NCBI GenBank assembly: GCA_030598165.1
Contig: JAUVQL010000040.1
Coordinates: forward strand, 1 to 7,808
Reading direction: 5' to 3'
DNA from: Acidobacteriota bacterium
GTDB taxonomy: Bacteria > Acidobacteriota > Vicinamibacteria > Marinacidobacterales > SMYC01
Length of the DNA stretch: 7,808 nt
Shown here: positions 1-6,663 of the stretch, piece after piece
How the letters are laid out: each line of letters starts with the position of its first letter
Position numbering within the stretch: the stretch's first letter is position 1
Position numbers and translations under genes: made by a program
Notes under the pieces: model-generated
What the model saw: the letters and a program-made list of their open reading frames with translations, nothing else
Database searches by the model: none
Told to the model about the DNA's origin: nothing

Positions 1-274
1 ACGTTCTCTCGCCGTTGAACCCGGCGAAATGGGTGCAGGGGTTGGAACGGAGCTCGTGAGAGCGGTCCTGGAAAAGGCCGGGCATTTGAAGCTCGAGAGC
101 GTATACCTTCTGACGACAACCGCAGAAGGGTACTTTCCTCGCTTTGGCTTCGAGCGGATTTCCCGCGAGGAAGTGGATAGCAGGCTCATGGCATCCGAAG
201 AGCTTCGAGGTGCTTGTCCAGACACAGCAGTGTGCATGCGTCTGAAGCTACGCTTGCAGTCATCCCGATGTTGA
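1..274 (+). CDS. GNAT-family N-acetyltransferase, ArsN2-like, 3' part
   Basis: This is the C-terminal part of an acetyltransferase that begins before the window. The open frame is entered at base 2 and gives 90 residues before TGA at 272-274. It opens with RSLAVEPGEMGAGVGTELV, matching GNAT motif A: a beta strand, then the acetyl-CoA pyrophosphate-binding loop of R/Q-x-x-G-x-G/A type, here GAGVGT. Downstream are YLLTTTAEGYFPRFGF, the strand and helix of GNAT motif B, and a tail with CPDTAVCMRLKL. The combination LLTTTA, a phenylalanine-rich turn and C-P-x-T/S-A-V-C-M is typical of the family annotated as arsenic resistance N-acetyltransferase ArsN2 or an amino-acid N-acetyltransferase-like protein. 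A methionine at base 29 is internal to the conserved fold and is not a start. The substrate cannot be assigned from this fragment, and no other arsenic gene is visible here. GNAT membership is confident; the ArsN2 subfamily is moderately so. Confidence 0.8.
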   Translation, partial: RSLAVEPGEMGAGVGTELVRAVLEKAGHLKLESVYLLTTTAEGYFPRFGFERISREEVDSRLMASEELRGACPDTAVCMRLKLRLQSSRC

Positions 275-321
275 CAGATGATCTGCTGGAAGGCAGACTA
301 TCGGCATAAACACCGATGGAT

Positions 322-325
322 GGAG
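322..325 (+). promoter_or_regulatory. Ribosome binding site of the TPR gene
   Basis: GGAG lies 7 bases upstream of the GTG at 333. An in-frame TAG at 330-332 directly precedes that GTG, so the gene cannot start further upstream. Together these fix the GTG start. The 58-base gap from the acetyltransferase stop (275-332) otherwise shows only a weak 5-base inverted repeat (300-304 with 313-317) and no convincing promoter or terminator. Confidence 0.65.
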
Positions 326-332
326 TGAATAG

Positions 333-1061
333 GTGAAACGCAAACATAGACATGAGCTAAAACAAAACGATTTTCTCGTATGGATGGAACAAACCGTCGA
401 GTGGTTGAAGGTGAACAAACGCCACCTACTAACGGGCTTATCGGTAGGAGTGGCGGCGGCCATACTCCTGGGCGGGATCTACTTATATGTCGGCCAACGT
501 GAGAGTGCGGCGCAGAGTCTTCTCAATGAGGCTCTAGAGCTTTATCACGCACGCATTCAAGAAAGTGCTGTGGTCCAGTCTTCAACCGGAGAAGAGTTCA
601 AGTCGACCGAGGAGCGGTATCAGAAGTCCCTCGAAGCTTTCGAGAATGTCATCGAGCAATATTCCAGTACGAAGCAAGGGCGGCAAGCTCGATACTATGC
701 CGCGCTTTGTCAGATGGGACTCGAGCAATTTGAGGATGCGGAGAAGCTCCTGACCGAGGTCACCGGAGGAAATCGGGATCTCCTTCACTACTTGGGTAGC
801 AAGGCTCTGGCGACGGTCAAAACCGAGGCGGGGGATTATAGTGCGGCAGCCGAGGTTTACCGTCGTCTCGTAGAGGACGCTAACAATCCTCTTCCCAAAG
901 ACCTTTTGTTATTCAATCTTGCGAAGGTCAACGAGCAAGCGGGCAATCTCGAGGAAGCGCTAAAGGAATACGGAAGACTCCTCGAGGAATATCCCAATTC
1001 TCTCCTGAAAAGCGAGGCTCTTCTGAGAAATGAGGACCTCGAGTACAGGTTGGAAAGTTGA
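333..1061 (+). CDS. Membrane-anchored tetratricopeptide repeat protein, YfgM-like layout
   Basis: The product has 242 residues. The first 30 residues are basic and polar (start MKRKHRHELK), followed by one hydrophobic segment at about 31-52, which suggests an N-in single-pass inner-membrane anchor with the rest in the periplasm. The remainder is helical with TPR-like pairs: about 97-140 (EAFENVIEQY, then ARYYAALCQMGLEQFEDAEK), about 155-181 (GDYSAAAEVYRRLV) and about 190-222 (AGNLEEALKEYGRLLEEYP). A short amphipathic helix followed by a TM anchor and periplasmic TPRs is the architecture of E. coli YfgM, a SecYEG/PpiD-associated factor. I infer similarity of layout, not proven orthology. TPRs usually mediate protein binding, and no catalytic motif is present. 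The gene starts with GTG behind a good ribosome binding site and overlaps the sppA start by 4 bases, so the two are probably co-translated. Confidence 0.8.
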   Translation: MKRKHRHELKQNDFLVWMEQTVEWLKVNKRHLLTGLSVGVAAAILLGGIYLYVGQRESAAQSLLNEALELYHARIQESAVVQSSTGEEFKSTEERYQKSLEAFENVIEQYSSTKQGRQARYYAALCQMGLEQFEDAEKLLTEVTGGNRDLLHYLGSKALATVKTEAGDYSAAAEVYRRLVEDANNPLPKDLLLFNLAKVNEQAGNLEEALKEYGRLLEEYPNSLLKSEALLRNEDLEYRLES

Positions 1062-2860
1062 CTCTTCCAAACGAGCTGGAACCACCACCATACGTCGTTC
1101 GAAAGCCAAAATCCGCAAGTGTGGGACGTTGGATCTTCTGGATCTTTTTCTGCATCGGTCTGTTCATTTTCCTATCGGCCGTTGGTGTATACGTACTGCT
1201 ACGGGGGCTGGATCTAGCCGCTCCCACTGTGTCGTCGGGGACGACCTTGACGGTCACTCTGTCGGGTAGTCTGCCGGAGGACACACTCTATGATTTCGGC
1301 AGTGCCTTCTTCAGGGTCGAGCGGCTTACCTTTCGAGACGTCTTGATGGCTGTTCGCCAAGCAAGAGACGACTCCAGGATCGACAACCTCCTGCTCGATG
1401 TTCGAGGTTCCGCCTTTGGTTGGGCAAGAGCCGAGGAAATGCGGAAGGCGCTCCTCGATTTCAAGAGCTCTGGCAAGTCTCTGACGGCCTACATCGAACA
1501 GGCGGGCAATATTGATTACTTTCTGGCATCCGCTGCCGACAGTGTTCACCTCCATCCGCAAAGTGTTCTCGACCTCAGGGGTATCCAGGCCGAAGTCACC
1601 TTCATGCGCTCCACTTTGGAGAAGTTGGGCATCGAGGCTGAATTCGAGCAAATCGGCTCGTACAAGAACGCGCCGGATGTCTACACTCGAAAGACGATGA
1701 GCGACGCCCACCGAGAGGCGACTCAGTCGATCGTAGAAGATTTGTATCATCGTTTCGTCTCGACCCTGGCCGAGGCTCGTTCCATGAGCGAAGAAGATAT
1801 CAAGGCAATTCTCGATCGAGGACCGTATCCCGCCCAGGAAGCAAAAGAGCTCGGACTGGTTGACGGTCTTAGTTATCGAGACGAAGTGGAAAACGAGCTC
1901 TCCCGAAACGGAAGGAAATTCCGTCCATTGACCGTCAATAAGTATCAAGTGGATGCCGGAGACGGTATGGGCTTGGTGGGACGACCTAAGCTAGCCTTGA
2001 TCTACGGTGTCGGAATGATCGTGGGGGGGGAAAGCACTGACGATCCTTTTGCCGGACGAGTCATGGGCTCGGATACGATTGCCAAAGCGTTCAAGGCGGC
2101 GAGGGAAGATCAATCGATTAAGGCGGTTGTTTTCCGGATCGATAGTCCCGGTGGATCCGATGTGGCTTCCGATGTCATATGGAGAGAAGCATTTCTCACC
2201 ATGGAGCGGAAGCCGGTCGTGGTCTCCATGTCGAACGTTGCCGCCTCGGGCGGATATTGGATCGCGACGGCATCGAACGCTATTGTTGCCGAGCCTACCA
2301 CTATCACCGGCTCTATCGGCATCTATGCGGGCAAATTCAATTTGAGCGGGCTCTACGAAAAACTCGGCTTCAACAAAGAGCGCGTCACCATGGGTGAGAG
2401 TGCCGACTTCTGGAGCGACACTCGCGGGTTCAGCGAAGAGGAGCGGAAGCGTTTCCGCAACATTCTCGAAGAAGGATACCGGCGGTTTTTGGAAAAAGTG
2501 GCGACAGCGAGAAACAAGGAGACAGAGGACGTCGATGCTCTTGGGCAAGGTCGAGTTTGGACGGGAGCACAGGCACTCGAAAGAGGATTAGTCGACGAGC
2601 TCGGTGGCCTCGAACGTGCTGTATCCTTGGCAAAAGAAAAAGCCGGTATCGCTGAATCGAGAAAGGTATTCCTGGAGATTTATCCGCGCAAGAAAAGCTA
2701 CTTCGATGTGCTGCTTGGCAAAATGGTGCAGGGCGCTCCCGAGTTCGCCGGTGGAATGGGATTCGATCCGAAACGTCTCGTCGCGAACTCTCCCGCAGTT
2801 AACATGCTTCTCGAAGGAAGACCGCTAGCTCTCATGCCCTTCAGCATCGAGCTCAAGTAG
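1058..2860 (+). CDS. sppA: Signal peptide peptidase SppA, long (67K) form
   Basis: The product is a 600-residue serine protease of family S49 that degrades signal peptides left in the cytoplasmic membrane after secretory preproteins are processed. A cytoplasmic tail of about 24 residues precedes a TM segment at about 25-49, followed by two tandem S49 domains, the length and plan of E. coli SppA. In the first domain, GSYKNAPDVYT places the general-base lysine at Lys203. In the second, SNVAASGGYWIAT places the nucleophile at Ser397, followed by TITGSIGIYAG (oxyanion and fold motif). The Lys/Ser dyad is therefore intact, and DSPGGS at 362-367 is also conserved. The start is TTG at 1058, overlapping the TPR stop (TTGA) without a clear ribosome binding site, so coupling is likely. 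The next in-frame candidate is GTG at 1121, which would leave only about three residues ahead of the TM segment. A run of eight G at 2023-2030 lies inside the frame. The stop lies within the 3' end of the convergent agmatinase gene. Confidence 0.93.
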   Translation: MTLPNELEPPPYVVRKPKSASVGRWIFWIFFCIGLFIFLSAVGVYVLLRGLDLAAPTVSSGTTLTVTLSGSLPEDTLYDFGSAFFRVERLTFRDVLMAVRQARDDSRIDNLLLDVRGSAFGWARAEEMRKALLDFKSSGKSLTAYIEQAGNIDYFLASAADSVHLHPQSVLDLRGIQAEVTFMRSTLEKLGIEAEFEQIGSYKNAPDVYTRKTMSDAHREATQSIVEDLYHRFVSTLAEARSMSEEDIKAILDRGPYPAQEAKELGLVDGLSYRDEVENELSRNGRKFRPLTVNKYQVDAGDGMGLVGRPKLALIYGVGMIVGGESTDDPFAGRVMGSDTIAKAFKAAREDQSIKAVVFRIDSPGGSDVASDVIWREAFLTMERKPVVVSMSNVAASGGYWIATASNAIVAEPTTITGSIGIYAGKFNLSGLYEKLGFNKERVTMGESADFWSDTRGFSEEERKRFRNILEEGYRRFLEKVATARNKETEDVDALGQGRVWTGAQALERGLVDELGGLERAVSLAKEKAGIAESRKVFLEIYPRKKSYFDVLLGKMVQGAPEFAGGMGFDPKRLVANSPAVNMLLEGRPLALMPFSIELK

Positions 2861-3773
2861 GTCTTCTTGAATTCTCGAGTTCTCGAGTTCTCGAGTTCTC
2901 AAAGATGTATCCAAGCATCTTGTACACCAGCTTGGCGGCCAAAAAATTAGGAGCTACGAGCCCTGGAATGGGGGCGAGCTCGCTGACGTCAAAGCCCACC
3001 ACTTTTCGTTTCGAAGCAAGTTCTTTCAGAAGGTCACACACCTGATACCATCCGAGTCCTCCCGGCTCGGGAGTGCCCACTGCTGGCATCACTGATGGAT
3101 CGAGACCATCGAGATCCACTGTGAGGTAAACGGGAGCGTCTTCGAGGGCTTCCACGACTTTACGGAACCACTCGCGATCTCGTTGGATCTCATGTGCGAA
3201 AAAGACTGTGGTGGGTAGTGTGGGAAGAGCCTCGATCTCATCGCTCGAGATACTTCTGATGCCGACCTGTACGCCGGTCGTCAACTCCAGCACTCGTCGC
3301 ATCGCGCAGGCATGTGAGTACTCGCTTCCTTCATAAGCTTCCCTCAGGTCTCCATGGGCATCGATTTGAAGAACCGTCAGGTCCGGATATTTTTCGAGGT
3401 GAGCTTTGACCAAAGGCGGCGTGATGGTGTGTTCTCCACCCAATGAAACCAAGAATTTCTCTTCGCTCAATATCGATTTGGCTGTCTTGTAGATCTCTTC
3501 CACCATATCGTCGGGGGAAGACACGATGGTCTGGATGGCCGGGAGAGTGTGAATGCCTCGAATCGATATATCGGAGTGTAGTTCCTCGTCATAGAGCTCG
3601 AGATAGCGCGAGGCATGTATGATTTCTTGGGGGCCGTTGCGAGTCCCGGCTCCAAATGAGGTGGTGCCTTCGTACGGAATCGGCAAAATCGCAATCTCTG
3701 AGCGCTCGAAGGTATTGTCTTCCGGCTCGAGTCCCCCGAATGTAAACGGCTCACCCGTCTTGTATTCAATCAT
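2853..3773 (-). CDS. speB: Agmatinase (ureohydrolase/arginase superfamily)
   Basis: The product has 306 residues and is a binuclear Mn enzyme predicted to hydrolyse agmatine to putrescine and urea in the cytosol, feeding polyamine synthesis. All six metal ligands are visible: His115 in LGGEH, Asp138/His140/Asp142 in DAHGD, and Asp220/Asp222 in VDLDGLDPS. TPEPGGL (234-240) is the usual loop after the last ligand. The segment YEGSEYSHACAMRR (147-160) is characteristic of the agmatinase branch rather than arginase, although other guanidino substrates such as guanidinobutyrate cannot be excluded. The conserved fold ends near residue 291. The last residues (ENSRTRELENSRRPT) are encoded by an 8-base tandem repeat and look like a repeat-derived tail. 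The ATG at 3773 has a modest upstream GGGG (spacer 6) and AAGGA (spacer 13). The gene lies downstream of mutS on the same strand but behind a 214-base structured gap, and it overlaps sppA tail-to-tail by 8 bases. No speA or spermidine synthase gene is adjacent. Confidence 0.9.
   Translation of the reverse strand: MIEYKTGEPFTFGGLEPEDNTFERSEIAILPIPYEGTTSFGAGTRNGPQEIIHASRYLELYDEELHSDISIRGIHTLPAIQTIVSSPDDMVEEIYKTAKSILSEEKFLVSLGGEHTITPPLVKAHLEKYPDLTVLQIDAHGDLREAYEGSEYSHACAMRRVLELTTGVQVGIRSISSDEIEALPTLPTTVFFAHEIQRDREWFRKVVEALEDAPVYLTVDLDGLDPSVMPAVGTPEPGGLGWYQVCDLLKELASKRKVVGFDVSELAPIPGLVAPNFLAAKLVYKMLGYIFENSRTRELENSRRPT
2872..2900. repeat. Tandem octamer repeat (TTCTCGAG)x3.6
   Basis: Three complete copies of TTCTCGAG (2872-2879, 2880-2887, 2888-2895) are followed by a partial TTCTC. 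Each unit contains the palindrome CTCGAG, so the tract can self-pair: the first CTCGAG with the third across a 10-base loop, extended by TCTTGA (2865-2870) against TCAAAGA (2899-2905). This could act as a bidirectional structure between the convergent genes, but no T-tract supports an intrinsic terminator. Three units equal eight codons, which is why the agmatinase tail repeats with an 8-residue period. The tract begins 11 bases after the sppA stop. Confidence 0.85.
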
Positions 3774-3792
3774 GAAAAACCCCGTTTCCTTG

Positions 3793-3804
3793 GGCAGTCA
3801 AGCA
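3793..3804. repeat. Direct repeat copy 1, GGCAGTCAAGCA
   Basis: This matches the copy at 3945-3956 (GGCAGTCAGGCA) at 11 of 12 positions. The pair brackets the palindromic element but does not abut it: the left copy ends 8 bases before the left arm and the right copy begins 20 bases after the right arm. A target-site-duplication origin is therefore possible but not demonstrated. Confidence 0.5.
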
Positions 3805-3812
3805 GTCGTAGG

Positions 3813-3924
3813 CCCGGCTGTCCGCCTTCGCTTCGACTCATCCATCCATAGTCGAAGCTACGGCGAGACCTCGCCGAAGCCGTTGGAACAGCTTCTATCA
3901 CCAACGGCGAAGGCGGGCGCCGGG
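3813..3924. repeat. Cloverleaf palindromic element: inverted repeat with three internal hairpins
   Basis: The outer arms are 3813-3831 (CCCGGC, TGT, CCGCCTTCGC) and 3907-3924, whose complement reads CCCGGC, GC, CCGCCTTCGC. They match except for a small internal bulge. Three perfect stems lie inside in series. CTTCGACT (3831-3838) pairs with AGTCGAAG (3850-3857), loop 11. CGGCGA (3861-3866) pairs with TCGCCG (3871-3876), loop 4. GCCGTTGG (3879-3886) pairs with CCAACGGC (3901-3908), loop 14. Only 3 and 2 bases separate successive hairpins, giving a compact four-way junction in either strand. It encodes no protein and lacks tRNA signatures such as a T-loop or CCA end. The design resembles REP/BIME-type or MITE-like dispersed palindromes. 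Multi-copy status is inferred, not shown. Confidence 0.75.
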
Positions 3925-3944
3925 CGATTTTGCAATCAGTAGTC

Positions 3945-3956
3945 GGCAGTCAGGCA
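3945..3956. repeat. Direct repeat copy 2, GGCAGTCAGGCA
   Basis: This is the right-hand partner of 3793-3804, with one mismatch (A to G at the ninth base). It lies between the palindrome and the octamer at the mutS end. Confidence 0.5.
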
Positions 3957-3969
3957 ACGCTAAACTATG

Positions 3970-3982
3970 TTCTCGAGTTCTT
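3970..3982. repeat. Second octamer site, TTCTCGAGTTCTT
   Basis: One full TTCTCGAG unit (3970-3977) is followed by a partial second unit TTCTT (3978-3982). It is the same unit as the tandem tract at 2872-2900. In mutS orientation it begins within about a dozen bases of the stop codon, mirroring the other tract's position relative to sppA. It is too short and lacks the T-run needed for an intrinsic terminator. Confidence 0.6.
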
Positions 3983-3987
3983 GCATC

Positions 3988-6663
3988 CTACTCGAGTCTT
4001 TTCTTCAATTCCGCCAGTGCTTGAAGTGCCTCTAAAGGCGTCATGCTTTCCAAGTCGAGTTTCCGAAGCTCGTTGGCGATGCGAGCCTCGGCTTCAGCAA
4101 ACAGAGGCAGTTGTCGCTCAGCCGTTGGTAACGGAGCACTTTCCCCTGCGGAGAGGCGAGGCCGTCCTTCGGGGTCAAACTCCGTTCGCTCGAGATTAGA
4201 CAAAATTTCCTGGGCCCGCGCAATGAGAGGGCGTGGCAAGCCGGCCAGACGGGCGACTTGAATGCCGTAGCTTCGATCGGAGCCGCCCGGAACCACCTTT
4301 CGCAAAAAGACGATGTCGTCCTTCCACTCCTTGGCGGATACGTGGTAGTTCACGACTCCAGAAAGCTCTGATGCCAAGTCTGTGAGCTCGTGGTAGTGCG
4401 TTGCAAAAACAGTTTTTGGCCCAAGGCGCGATTCGGTGACAATGAATTCCGCCACGGCCCATGCCAGTGACAGACCGTCGAATGTGGCGGTGCCACGGCC
4501 GATCTCATCCAGAAGAATGAGGCTGTTGCGAGTCGCATGGTGGAGGATGTTCGCGGTCTCCTGCATTTCCACCATGAAGGTAGACCGCCCTCGCGAAAGA
4601 TCATCCGAAGCCCCAACCCGAGTGAAGATGCGATCCACAATGGGGAGCTTCGCCTCTTCGGCAGGAATGAAAGAACCCATTTGCGCCAAGATGACGATGA
4701 TGGCGGATTGGCGGAGAAAGGTGGACTTTCCTCCCATGTTGGGCCCGGTGAGAATAATCAAGCGATGATCCTCATCCAAGGTCAAGTCATTGGGTACGAA
4801 AGGCTCACGACTCGACGCCTCGATTACCGGGTGCCGTCCTTGGCGGATGTGTAAATCGAAATCCTCGTGGAGGCGAGGCTTGGTGTAGTTGTTGACGGCA
4901 GCAACCTCTGCCAATGAAGACAGCGCATCGAGAGACGCAATGGCCTCCGCGGTGCGGCGGATTCGAGCGGCTTGATGCGACACTCTCTGCCGGAGTGCTT
5001 CGAAGAGATCGTTCTCGATGATGTTGATTTTTTCCTCTGCGGTGAGGACTTTTTCTTCGTACTCCTTGAGCTCGGGAGTGATGTAGCGCTCGGAGCCGAC
5101 CAACGTTTGCTTGCGGATGTAATCTTCGGGGACAGCGTCGAGCTTGGACTTGGTGACCTCGATGTAACAGCCGAAAACTCTGTTGTAGCGGACTTTCAAG
5201 GTGGTGATCCCGGTGCGCTCGCGCTCCCGTTCCTCGATCTTGGCTAGCGTTTGCTTCCCCTGGCTACGCAGTTGCCTCAACTCGTCGAGCTCGGCGGAAA
5301 CGCGCTCCCTAATGACACCACCATCCTTGAGGGTGGCAGGCGGTTCCGAGACCAAGGTGGACTCGATATCCGTTCGAACATCTTCCAAGGGATCGACGCA
5401 ATCTCGGAGCTCGCGGATCAAAGGCGCCCGGGTCGATTCCGTGAGTCCCACAACGCGTGGAAGCTGACTGAATGACTGAGCCAGCCCAACGAAGTCCCGG
5501 GGTCCGGCCGCTCCTAAAGTGATCCTGGATAGCACTCGCTCGATGTCGATGGTGGACTTAAAGAGCTCTCGGAGCTTTGAACGCAAAATCGTATCGAATG
5601 CGAACTCCTCGACACTGTCCAAACGTCTGCCAATTTCGTCGACTTCCACGAGAGGTCGAAGTAGCCAGCTTCTAAAGAGACGCGCTCCCATGGCGGTTTG
5701 GGTGTGATCGATCACGGAAAGGAGACTTCCTTGTCGGCCACCGTCGGAAAGTGAACGCGTGAGCTCCAGATTACGCTGGGTCACGGGATCTAGTATCAGG
5801 TAGTTTGCTTCTTCCTGAAGCCGCAATGTAGAAATGTGAGCGATCTGACCTCGTTGCGTCTCATCGAGATACTGAAGCGCTGCCCCGGCTGCCGCCACGG
5901 CCATCCGACGGTCTTCGACTCCAAAACCATCCAACGAAATTGTGCCGAAATGTCTCAGGAGGAGCTCGCGGGACGCCTCGTAGTCGAATCGCCAATTCTC
6001 TCTCCGCGTTTCTACGGGACGGTCGGAACCTCCAAAGCCGTTCCAGACCTCGTCAGGGAGATCGCAATCTTCCGGTAATACGATCTCGCGCGGGCGGTAA
6101 GTTGCCAAACTGTGCTCGAGCTCTTCCCAGCGTTTATCCCCCCGGAACTCGGACGTGAGGAAGTCGCCGGTAGAAAGATCGACCAGCGAAACACCAAGCG
6201 CTTGGGGCTCGAGAATCACGGCCATCAGGTAGCTTGTTTCTTTTTCTTCGAGATATCCTTGGTGGACGTAGGTGGAGGGCGTGACGACTCGCACGACTTC
6301 TCGTTTCACGATGCCCTTGGCATGGCGGGCGTCCTCGACTTGGTCACAAACCGCCACTTTGAAACCCTGGCGGATCAGACGGCCGATGTAAGTGTCGGCG
6401 GCGTGATAGGGAATACCGCACATGGGAATCGCGACGCCGGACCGGTCTTTTTGGCGCGAGGTCAACGTAAGCTCTAGAGCACGAGATGCCGTCATGGCGT
6501 CGTCATAGAACATCTCGTAGAAATCGCCCATCCGAAAAAACAAGATGGCGTCGCTCACCTGCCGCTTGATCTCATGGTACTGCCGCATGGCAGGCGTCAA
6601 TTGGCTCTTATCGCTCCTGAAACTCTCACCTTGGGCCCCCCCCGAGGGCCAGGGAACGTGCAT
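3988..6663 (-). CDS. mutS: DNA mismatch repair ATPase MutS
   Basis: The product has 891 residues. MutS recognises base mismatches and small loops and, with MutL, starts strand-directed repair. Domain I carries the mismatch-wedge motif GDFYEMF (Phe48, Glu50), preceded by the family N-terminal signature TPAMRQYHEIK (23-33). The lever and clamp regions span the middle, including LDPVTQRNLEL (291-301). The C-terminal ABC-type ATPase has Walker A GPNMGGKST (640-648), the signature region DDLSRGRSTFMVEM (687-700), Walker B LILLDEIGRGT (715-725) and the switch ATHYHEL (754-760). The tail TPLEALQALAELKK (875-888) is the usual C-terminal helix. Length is normal for bacterial MutS1. The start is uncertain. 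ATG at 6663 has no ribosome binding site and is followed by a G8 run; in-frame TTG at 6600 has AGGAG 13 bases upstream; ATG at 6588 lies inside the conserved block. No mutL is present in the window. Confidence 0.95.
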   Translation of the reverse strand: MHVPWPSGGAQGESFRSDKSQLTPAMRQYHEIKRQVSDAILFFRMGDFYEMFYDDAMTASRALELTLTSRQKDRSGVAIPMCGIPYHAADTYIGRLIRQGFKVAVCDQVEDARHAKGIVKREVVRVVTPSTYVHQGYLEEKETSYLMAVILEPQALGVSLVDLSTGDFLTSEFRGDKRWEELEHSLATYRPREIVLPEDCDLPDEVWNGFGGSDRPVETRRENWRFDYEASRELLLRHFGTISLDGFGVEDRRMAVAAAGAALQYLDETQRGQIAHISTLRLQEEANYLILDPVTQRNLELTRSLSDGGRQGSLLSVIDHTQTAMGARLFRSWLLRPLVEVDEIGRRLDSVEEFAFDTILRSKLRELFKSTIDIERVLSRITLGAAGPRDFVGLAQSFSQLPRVVGLTESTRAPLIRELRDCVDPLEDVRTDIESTLVSEPPATLKDGGVIRERVSAELDELRQLRSQGKQTLAKIEERERERTGITTLKVRYNRVFGCYIEVTKSKLDAVPEDYIRKQTLVGSERYITPELKEYEEKVLTAEEKINIIENDLFEALRQRVSHQAARIRRTAEAIASLDALSSLAEVAAVNNYTKPRLHEDFDLHIRQGRHPVIEASSREPFVPNDLTLDEDHRLIILTGPNMGGKSTFLRQSAIIVILAQMGSFIPAEEAKLPIVDRIFTRVGASDDLSRGRSTFMVEMQETANILHHATRNSLILLDEIGRGTATFDGLSLAWAVAEFIVTESRLGPKTVFATHYHELTDLASELSGVVNYHVSAKEWKDDIVFLRKVVPGGSDRSYGIQVARLAGLPRPLIARAQEILSNLERTEFDPEGRPRLSAGESAPLPTAERQLPLFAEAEARIANELRKLDLESMTPLEALQALAELKKRLE

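Larger units (their letters stand above)
3774..3987. other. Structured intergenic region between mutS and the agmatinase gene
   Basis: The 214 bases contain no credible gene; the short open frames crossing it look like no protein. It holds a cloverleaf palindrome at 3813-3924, direct repeats GGCAGTCA(A/G)GCA at 3793-3804 and 3945-3956 (11 of 12 identical), and a TTCTCGAG octamer at 3970-3977. Any agmatinase promoter independent of mutS would have to lie here, but I see no convincing -35/-10 pair on the minus strand. If mutS transcripts read through, the element would be transcribed as a structured segment ahead of the agmatinase coding region. Confidence 0.7.

Noticed and set aside
29..274. 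Complete 81-residue gene starting at ATG 29
   Set aside because: The methionine falls inside GNAT motif A, and the conserved strand RSLAVEP is encoded upstream in the same frame, so the gene is a truncated larger acetyltransferase.
314..325. GATGGATGGA resembling the loop of the palindromic element
   Set aside because: It is a short tetranucleotide-like match without the flanking stem sequence, so chance is sufficient.
1214..1948. Minus-strand frame of 244 residues inside sppA
   Set aside because: The antisense frame overlies a well-conserved S49 domain. Its translation shows no family motifs and it has no separate promoter or spacing evidence.
2865..2905. Intrinsic bidirectional terminator at the sppA/agmatinase junction
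   Set aside because: The octamers can pair, but the stem is interrupted by TT mismatches and neither side has a T-run, so only a repeat is annotated.
3813..3924. tRNA or tRNA-like gene suggested by the cloverleaf shape
   Set aside because: The arm lengths and loops do not fit: there is no 7-base anticodon or T loop, no GTTCGAATC-type T arm, and the loops are 11, 4 and 14 bases. It is better described as a palindromic repeat.
3619..4199. Two plus-strand frames (3619-3942 and 3930-4199) that together span the mutS-agmatinase gap
   Set aside because: They run antisense through the agmatinase 5' end, the palindromic element and the mutS 3' end, with no recognisable domain or ribosome binding site. 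They are shadows of real genes and repeat DNA.
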